From NCBI GenBank assembly GCA_036558305.1, contig DATBFX010000032.1, positions 1-16,114 on the forward strand: DNA of 16,114 nucleotides, in the 5' to 3' direction. Shown here in pieces: positions 10,793 to 16,114 of the stretch. A program made the position numbers and the translations under genes. The notes under the pieces are model-generated. The model had not been told where the DNA came from and searched no databases. It saw only the letters and a list, made by a program, of their open reading frames with translations. The DNA is from DATBFX01 sp036558305 (lineage in GTDB: Bacteria > Chloroflexota > Chloroflexia > Thermomicrobiales > UBA6265). Within the stretch, counting starts at the first letter, position 1. Every line of letters begins with the position of its first letter.

Positions 10793-13495
10793 CTATCCGA
10801 TCGCCATCTCCTCCCGGCTCCGTTCCCGTTCCTCCGACCGGCTGCGCGCGTCCAGCAGTTTCGCCACCAACGCCGTCCACCCCGTCTGGTGGCTGGCGCC
10901 GACGCCCGCCCCGCTGTCGCCGTGGAAGTACTCGTAGAAGAGCGGCAGGTCCCGCCAATGGGGATCGGTCTGCAACAACCGGCTGTTCCCGAAAACCGGT
11001 CGCCGGCCGTCGCGGCCGCGCAGGAAGATTGCGATCAACCGATCCGAGAGATCGGTCGAGACCCGTTTCAGATCGACCATCTGCCCGGAACCGGTCGGGT
11101 GCTCGACCCGGAAATCCTCGCCGTAGTAGTGGTGGAACCGCTCCAACGCCTCGATCAGCAGGAAGTTGATCGGGAACCAGATCGGCCCCCGCCAGTTCGA
11201 ATTCCCGCCGAACAGCCCGCTGCTCGATTCGCCCGGTTCGTACCGCACCACGTGGACGTCGTCGCCAGCGCGGAATTCGTAGGGGTGCGCCTCGTGGTAT
11301 TTGCTCAAGGCGCGAATCCCGTACGGGCTGAGGAACTCGCCCTCGTCGAGCATCCGCCGCAGCAAGCACCGCAACCGCTCGCCCGAGACGAGCGCCAGCA
11401 ACCGCCGCTTGCCGCTCCGCGGTTCCTTCCAGGTCGGCACCAGACTTGCCAGATCCTTCCGGTACGACAAAAACCAGCGCAACCGCCGCCCGAAGTCCGG
11501 CAACCGTTTCAGCAGGTCCGGCTCCACCGTCTCGACCGCCAGCAACGGCATCAACCCGACCAGCGACCGCACCTTCAGGCGGTGCGACGACCCGTCGGGC
11601 AGGTGGAGCACGTCGTAGAAATACCCGTCTTCGTCGTCCCAGAGGTCGATCCCTTGACCGCCGATGTCGTTCATCGCCCCGGCGATGTAAAGGAAGTGCT
11701 CGAAGAACTTGGTCGCCACGTCCTCGTACGCCATATCGTCCCGCGCCAGTTCCAGCGCCATCGCCATCATGTTCAGGCAGAACATCCCCATCCAGGCGGT
11801 CCCGTCCGACTGCTCCAGGTGCCCGCCCGTCGGCAGCGCCTGCGACCGGTCGAACACCCCGATGTTGTCGAGCCCGAGGAACCCGCCCTGGAAGACATTC
11901 CTTCCTTCGCTGTCCTTCCGGTTCACCCACCACGTGAAATTCAGCAGCAGCTTGTGGAAGACCTTCTGCAAGAACGTCCGGTCCGCAAACCCCGTCAACC
12001 GCTTCTCGATCTTGTAGACCCGCCACGCCGCCCAGGCATGCACCGGCGGGTTGACGTCGCCGAAGGCCCACTCGTAGGCGGGCAGTTGCCCGTTCGGATG
12101 CATGTACCACTCGCGCAGGAGCAACACCAACTGCTCCTTGGCGAATTCGGGGTCGACCAGGGCCATCGCCACGCAGTGGAAGGCGAGGTCCCAGGCGGCG
12201 TACCACGGGTACTCCCAGGTGTCCGGCATCAGGATGACGTCGGCGTTGTTGACGTGGTGCCACTGCGCGTTGCGGCCGTGCTTGCGCGCCTCCGGTGGCG
12301 GCGGCCCGGCCGGATCGCCGTTGAGCCAGTGCGGCACGTCGTAGTGGTAAAACTGCTTGCTCCAGAGCAACCCGGCCAGCGCCTGCCGGTGAATCATCGC
12401 CTCGTCGTCGGTCAACAGATCGCCGCACCGCCCGTCGTAGAAGCGATCCGCTTCCTGCCGCCGCACCCGGAACACCTCCTCGGCGTGCGCCAGCGGTTCC
12501 TCGTGGAGCCGATGGGTGAGGCGCAAGTCCACGCTCTGAGTCGCCCCAGGGCCGATCGTCACCACGTAGTGCGCCGCGGCTTTCGTCCCCTCTCCGGCAG
12601 GATTGACCACCTCCGGGCGACCGCCGACCACGCGATCGTTGATCCCGTCCTTGACGTACCGTGTCCGATTCGGTACACCCCACAACCGCTCGGCGTTCGT
12701 CTCGTTCTCGGTGAAGAGGAGTTCGGGCGCTCCCTCGCAGGCGAGCCAGACGTCGCCGAGGATGAAGTGCGTCGCCTGGATCAGCGGCGTGCCGTCGCCA
12801 GCGTCCGGGACGGCCCGCAGGATCGGTCGCCGGTCGTCCCGCCCCCAGGCCCAGGTGTTGCGGAACCAGAGCGTCGGCAGCAGGTGGAGCGTTGCCGCCT
12901 CCGGTCCGCGGTTCGCCGCCGTGATCCGGATGAAGATGTCCTCCGGGCCGTGCTTCGCGTACTCGACGACCACGTCGAAGAAGCGGTCCTCGGCAAAGAT
13001 GCCGGTGTCGATGATTTCGTACTCAGGGTCCTGACGGCCCCGCCGCCGGTTCGTCTCGACCAGATCGTTGTACGGAAACGCCCGTTGCGGATACTTGTAG
13101 AGCGCCTTCATGTAGGTGTGCATCGGCGTGTTGTCGAGGAAGTAGTACGCCTCTTTGACGTCCTCGCCGTGGTTCCCCTCGTTCCCGGTCAGTCCGAACA
13201 ACCGTTCTTTCAAAATCGGGTCCTGCCCGTTCCACAGCGCCAGCGCGAAACAGAGATTCTGATACTCGTCCGAAATCCCGAGCAGCCCGTCCTCGCTCCA
13301 CCGGTACGCCCGCGACCGCGCCTGGTCGTGTGGGAATGCCTCCCACGCGTTCCCGAACGCCGAATAGTCCTCCCGCACCGTCCCCCACTGCCGCTCCGAC
13401 AGATACGGCCCCCACTTCCGCCACTCCTTCCCGAACGAAAAGGGGTGCGCAGACGACGGATCGGTCGGCCCATCGGATAAAATCGGTGTCTCCAT
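10793..13495 (-). CDS. GH63/MGH1-like glycoside hydrolase (putative glucosidase)
   Basis: A 900-aa cytoplasmic enzyme (no signal peptide) of the GH63/'MGH1-like' family; bacterial members hydrolyse alpha-glucosyl or related sugars with an (alpha/alpha)6-barrel. The N-terminal half (about 1-330) is the beta-rich domain, with RKWGPYLSERQWGTVREDYS, AYRWSEDGLLGISDEYQNLC and LALWNGQDPILKERLFGL. The barrel (about 345-890) includes WEYPWYAAWDLAFHCVAMAL (about 424-443), whose Asp is where GH63 enzymes have a catalytic acid, and NGQLPAYEWAFGDVNPPVHA. It also includes EQSDGTAWMGMFCLNM and GLFGGNSNWRGPIWFPINFL. The start is the ATG at 13495 with AGGAG 8 bases upstream; a start at 13519 adds 8 unlikely residues. 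The gene follows an LLM oxidoreductase after 59 bases on the same strand. The exact substrate cannot be told; trehalose or glucosylglycerate-type compatible solutes are possibilities. Confidence 0.87.
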   Translation of the reverse strand: METPILSDGPTDPSSAHPFSFGKEWRKWGPYLSERQWGTVREDYSAFGNAWEAFPHDQARSRAYRWSEDGLLGISDEYQNLCFALALWNGQDPILKERLFGLTGNEGNHGEDVKEAYYFLDNTPMHTYMKALYKYPQRAFPYNDLVETNRRRGRQDPEYEIIDTGIFAEDRFFDVVVEYAKHGPEDIFIRITAANRGPEAATLHLLPTLWFRNTWAWGRDDRRPILRAVPDAGDGTPLIQATHFILGDVWLACEGAPELLFTENETNAERLWGVPNRTRYVKDGINDRVVGGRPEVVNPAGEGTKAAAHYVVTIGPGATQSVDLRLTHRLHEEPLAHAEEVFRVRRQEADRFYDGRCGDLLTDDEAMIHRQALAGLLWSKQFYHYDVPHWLNGDPAGPPPPEARKHGRNAQWHHVNNADVILMPDTWEYPWYAAWDLAFHCVAMALVDPEFAKEQLVLLLREWYMHPNGQLPAYEWAFGDVNPPVHAWAAWRVYKIEKRLTGFADRTFLQKVFHKLLLNFTWWVNRKDSEGRNVFQGGFLGLDNIGVFDRSQALPTGGHLEQSDGTAWMGMFCLNMMAMALELARDDMAYEDVATKFFEHFLYIAGAMNDIGGQGIDLWDDEDGYFYDVLHLPDGSSHRLKVRSLVGLMPLLAVETVEPDLLKRLPDFGRRLRWFLSYRKDLASLVPTWKEPRSGKRRLLALVSGERLRCLLRRMLDEGEFLSPYGIRALSKYHEAHPYEFRAGDDVHVVRYEPGESSSGLFGGNSNWRGPIWFPINFLLIEALERFHHYYGEDFRVEHPTGSGQMVDLKRVSTDLSDRLIAIFLRGRDGRRPVFGNSRLLQTDPHWRDLPLFYEYFHGDSGAGVGASHQTGWTALVAKLLDARSRSEERERSREEMAIG

Positions 13496-13554
13496 CGCGC
13501 GACTCCTGCACCGTTGCACAATCGCCCCGGTCGCCTTCCGCCTTCCGCCCTATC

Positions 13555-14595
13555 TCATGCCGCGTCCTCGACCACCGGCGTGAACGGCCGCAACCCGAAC
13601 GCGGCCGCGAGCAGTTCGTACGAATGGCGCCGCGCCGCGTGGTCGTGGATCGTCGTCAGGATCATCACCTCGTCGGCGCCCGTCGCTGCCACCAACGCCT
13701 CGATCTTCGCCTTCACGGTGGCCGGGCTGCCCGCCGTATACGTCGAACGAAGCGCCTCGATCTGCGCCCGCTCGGCCGGTGTGTAGGGGTACGCCAGCGC
13801 CTCCTCCGGCGTCGGCAGCGGTCCCCGCCGGTTCGTCCGGATCCGCAGCAGCGCGAGGTCGAGCGACGCCGCCAGGTACCGCGCGTCGGTGTCCGTGTCG
13901 GCGCAGACGACCGACATCCCGAGGATCGCCCACGGTTTTTCCAACGAGGCCGAGGGCGTGAAGCCCGCACGATAGGCGTGCATGGCCGGGATCGCCCCCG
14001 CCGGATTGATGTGGTGCGCAAACGCGAACCCGAGCCCGAGCGACGCGGCGAGTTGGGCGCCGAACCCGCTCGATCCGAGCAGCCAGACCGGCGGCAGCGG
14101 GACGTCGTTCGGCGTCGCCGTGATCGCCCGGAAGGGGTGGTCCGCCGGGAACCCGTCGTTGGCGAACGCGAACATCTCGGCCAACTGCTCCGGGAAGTCG
14201 TCCGCCCGCAACGCCTCGGTCGAGCGTCGCAGCGCCAACGCCGTCAGTTGATCCGTCCCCGGCGCCCGCCCGATCCCGAGATCGATTCGCCCCGGATGCA
14301 ACGCCTCCAGCACCCGGAACGTCTCGACCACCTTCAGCGGCGTGTGATTCGGCAACATGATCCCGCCGGACCCGACCCGGATCCGCGTCGTCTCGGCCGC
14401 AACGTGCCCGATCAGGATCTCCGGTGCCGACGAGGCGATGCTGGGGATGTTGTGGTGCTCCGCCAACCAGTAGCGGGTGTAGCCGAGCCCATCGACCAAC
14501 CGCGCCAGATCGAGCGTATTCCGCAGCGCCTGGGGCGACGACGAACCGGAGCCCACCGGCGAGAGATCGAGCACCGAAAGCGGCAACGTCGTCAT
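13555..14595 (-). CDS. LLM-class flavin-dependent oxidoreductase (luciferase-like, group 1)
   Basis: A 346-aa bacterial luciferase-like monooxygenase that probably uses reduced FMN; individual substrates in this group are mostly unknown. The start is MTTLPLSVLDLSPVGSGSS. Next come LVDGLGYTRYWLAEHHN, with the EHH typical of the group, and IASSAPEILIGHVAAETTRI. The flavin/phosphate region is VGSGGIMLPNHTPLKVVETF then RVLEALHPGRIDLGIGRAPG. VWLLGSSGFGAQLAASLGLG and FAFAHHINP follow. The C-terminus is the usual barrel end (GADEVMILTTIHDHAARRHS). The ATG at 14595 with AAGGA 7 bases upstream is used as the start; upstream frame codons are not conserved. It probably shares an mRNA with the downstream glycosidase (59-base gap). 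Confidence 0.9.
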   Translation of the reverse strand: MTTLPLSVLDLSPVGSGSSSPQALRNTLDLARLVDGLGYTRYWLAEHHNIPSIASSAPEILIGHVAAETTRIRVGSGGIMLPNHTPLKVVETFRVLEALHPGRIDLGIGRAPGTDQLTALALRRSTEALRADDFPEQLAEMFAFANDGFPADHPFRAITATPNDVPLPPVWLLGSSGFGAQLAASLGLGFAFAHHINPAGAIPAMHAYRAGFTPSASLEKPWAILGMSVVCADTDTDARYLAASLDLALLRIRTNRRGPLPTPEEALAYPYTPAERAQIEALRSTYTAGSPATVKAKIEALVAATGADEVMILTTIHDHAARRHSYELLAAAFGLRPFTPVVEDAA

Positions 14596-14824
14596 CGAGC
14601 ATCCTTCCCAACCCACGCGTCAACCCGACCGCGCACCGTTCTACTCGGTGGCGGCCGGACGATCAAGGTTGGTCCCGACGACGAACGTTGATTTGCGGCG
14701 CGGCGCCTCCTCCACCCACCGTCACTCCGAGCGAAGCCGATGGATCTCTCGTCGCCCGTGCCAACTCGTCAGATGTGGATGGTCGGCCCCCGAGCCTATG
14801 CGCTGCGGTCCTGTTCCCTACCCG

Positions 14825-15733
14825 TCACCCGCCGGGTGTGATCAACTCGTCCCGGTTCTTGGTCAATCGCACCGAATCGCCGACCACCCCGGCGATCTCG
14901 TCGGCGGATGCGTAATAGTTGAAGTCTGTCCGCAGTCGGCGCTTGTCCTGGACTTTGATAAAGCCGGTTAGCAACAGTCGTCTGGCAAGCACGTCCGGCA
15001 CGTTCGGTTCCCGGTTTGCGCCCATCGCCAGGAGCATCGCCTCGCCCGCTGTGACCCCGCCGGCCGACCCAGCCGCGCGGGGATCGTCCATCTGGATGTA
15101 GGCGACCTTCCCGATCATTTCTCCCGCGGCGTCGACAACGTCCATTCCGTCGCGCACGCGCAGCAGCCGATCATGCGGTGTTCCCTGTTCGGCGGTGTTG
15201 ACCTGCGGGGCGATGGTCGCGCCCTGGGTGACCTCACCGAGCGCTTCGGCCTCGTAGAGCATTTTCAGCGTCTCCTCGTCGATCGGCTCGGTAATCAGCG
15301 TGCCCTCGTAGCCGACCAGCGCCTGTTGGATCGGCAGCACCCACTCGTCCTCGGCCAGGGCGATCACCGCCGCCTTGCCGGGTTCGAGTTGGTTCGCGAT
15401 CTCTTCCATGCGTCCCCTCTTAACCCCCGTGTCGCGCGCACGACCGGCCAGCGCCCCGATGGCGCCGCCGGCCACGGCCGAGGCGATCAGGCTGGGCGGG
15501 AAGATCAGACCGAACACGCCCGCGGCGATGGCGCCGCGCCGCGCCCCCTTGCGCGCGGTGAGTTCTTTGGTCTCCTCGATGTGGATCTTGCCTTGATCGT
15601 CCTTCGTCGCCATCGCCGCATCCAGCAGCGTGATCGTGACCGCCCGGTGCATCTGCTGGAGCATGTCGATGGTGACCTTCGCGTGTTCCCGGTCGGGGTA
15701 CACCGCCGCCATCATCTGGACGGACTTGCTCAT
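14825..15733 (-). CDS. DUF1269-like membrane-associated protein with PRC-barrel-like C-terminus
   Basis: A 302-aa protein. The N-terminal ~165 residues have the DUF1269 pattern: SVQMMAAVYPDREHAKVTID (4-23), DAAMATKDDQGKIHIEETKE (38-57), then a glycine-zipper hydrophobic segment (about 63-103: ARRGAIAAGVFGLIFPPSLI and ASAVAGGAIGALAGRARD). That segment may insert in a membrane or form an oligomer. GKAAVIALAEDEWVLPIQQA (119-138) is the second ferredoxin-like part. The C-terminal domain (about 185-298) has LRVRDGMDVVDAAGEMIGKV, resembling PRC-barrel/DUF2171 domains. Role unknown; DUF1269 proteins often occur with stress genes. The start at 15733 has AAGGAAGGGG upstream. The gene is divergent from the DIP1984 gene. 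Confidence 0.78.
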   Translation of the reverse strand: MSKSVQMMAAVYPDREHAKVTIDMLQQMHRAVTITLLDAAMATKDDQGKIHIEETKELTARKGARRGAIAAGVFGLIFPPSLIASAVAGGAIGALAGRARDTGVKRGRMEEIANQLEPGKAAVIALAEDEWVLPIQQALVGYEGTLITEPIDEETLKMLYEAEALGEVTQGATIAPQVNTAEQGTPHDRLLRVRDGMDVVDAAGEMIGKVAYIQMDDPRAAGSAGGVTAGEAMLLAMGANREPNVPDVLARRLLLTGFIKVQDKRRLRTDFNYYASADEIAGVVGDSVRLTKNRDELITPGG

Positions 15734-16010
15734 CGTCGACACCCCTTCCTTACCTGCAAAGCGACGCCGTGCCGGACCCAAACGCGCCGGCCATGGGCCG
15801 TGTCCCAGTCTGCGCGTGTGGAGACCGGTGCCGCGTCGGCCACAAAGGATCAAAAGGGGTGCAAACCGGTACCGGCCCGCGACCGGTTGACCCCGCAGTG
15901 GCGCCGAATCTCACATCGGCTACCGGTGGTGCGTTATGCATGTCGTTGCCGCCGCTCGCAATTTGGGATGCGGCATCCGGGAATGTTCGAAGAGCGACGG
16001 AGATAATGGG
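15734..16010. other. Divergent intergenic region
   Basis: A 277-base gap between the DUF1269-like gene (minus) and the DIP1984-family gene (plus). It holds an inverted repeat AACCGGT (15864-15870) / ACCGGTT (15882-15888) with an 11-base spacer, which could be an operator for the divergent pair. TTGACC at 15886-15891 is a possible -35 for the plus gene, but no good -10 follows at the right distance. No gene is seen. Confidence 0.4.
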
Positions 16011-16114
16011 ATGAGACTTGCCGAGGCACTGATTCTGCGGGCCGACGCGCAAAAGCGGTTGGATCAACTGAAGCAGCGCCTCCTCCGCAACGCCAAGGTT
16101 CAGGAAGGCGACGC
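16011..16114 (+). CDS. DIP1984 family protein, N-terminal fragment (runs off right edge)
   Basis: Reading from the ATG at 16011 gives MRLAEALILRADAQKRLDQL then KQRLLRNAKVQEGD, the highly conserved start of the DIP1984 family (formerly annotated 'septicolysin'). These are helical proteins of about 150 aa whose function is unknown. A GGAG about 8-11 bases upstream is a plausible RBS. Only the first 34 codons are in the window. Confidence 0.88.
   Translation, partial: MRLAEALILRADAQKRLDQLKQRLLRNAKVQEGD

Noticed and set aside
10889..13480. An 863-codon open frame on the plus strand opposite the GH63-like gene
   Set aside because: The minus strand encodes a well-conserved hydrolase with its own RBS. 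The plus frame is rich in R, P, Q and V with no domain, as expected for antisense frames in high-GC DNA.
14617..14824. A possible gene in the gap between the LLM oxidoreductase and the DUF1269-like gene
   Set aside because: Frames here lack an RBS and domain. The 'CACTCCGAGCGAAGCC' stretch looks like a common intergenic repeat phrase, but one copy alone cannot support calling a repeat.

Overview
The window is high-GC bacterial DNA, dense in short, tightly spaced operons. Codon bias is strong towards G/C in third positions, several genes start with GTG or TTG, and there is a secreted protein of the '...AQDGSPVAG...' type. With the mix of DUF1801, Nramp, CNNM/CorC, GH63-like, LLM-oxidoreductase and DIP1984 genes, this best fits Chloroflexota, possibly Thermomicrobia. 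That assignment is inference: no rRNA or other marker gene is present, and a high-GC actinobacterium cannot be excluded.

Layout. (1) 1-137: the end of an IS5-type insertion sequence with the first 35 codons of its transposase on the minus strand. (2) 188-2393: a DUF1801 gene (minus) and a divergently transcribed secreted protein with two copies of an Ig-like (DUF4352-like) domain (plus). This pair is bracketed by a 19-bp perfect inverted repeat with hairpins beside each copy. (3) 2410-3309: a small unknown ORF and a four-cysteine, family-4-like uracil-DNA glycosylase gene, both minus. (4) 3511-7376: a metal/stress block. A tandem universal stress protein and an Nramp/MntH transporter are on the minus strand, and a CNNM/CorC-type membrane protein diverges on the plus strand. 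A near-perfect DtxR/MntR-like palindrome lies in the divergent region.

(5) 7261-10760: an accessory region. It holds a RelE/HigB-type toxin with an XRE antitoxin, a strong 18-bp-stem terminator hairpin, an unknown 79-aa ORF, and an orphan second copy of the 3' end of the CorC gene. It ends with a Phd/YefM antitoxin followed 3 bases later by a PIN-domain toxin that reads in frame into a SAM-dependent methyltransferase. The 69-bp duplication of the corC 3' end (three differences, all synonymous) flanks the first toxin-antitoxin module and looks like the footprint of an integration or recombination event.

(6) 10793-14595: an LLM flavin-dependent oxidoreductase followed by a large GH63/MGH1-like glycosidase, both minus. 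(7) 14825-16114: a DUF1269-like/PRC-barrel-like protein (minus) diverging from the first 34 codons of a DIP1984-family gene that runs off the right edge.

The most unusual items are the PIN-methyltransferase fusion inside a Phd operon and the corC 3'-end duplication around a toxin-antitoxin islet. The rest is ordinary chromosomal housekeeping: metal import, Mg/Co-type transport, stress response, DNA repair and carbohydrate metabolism.
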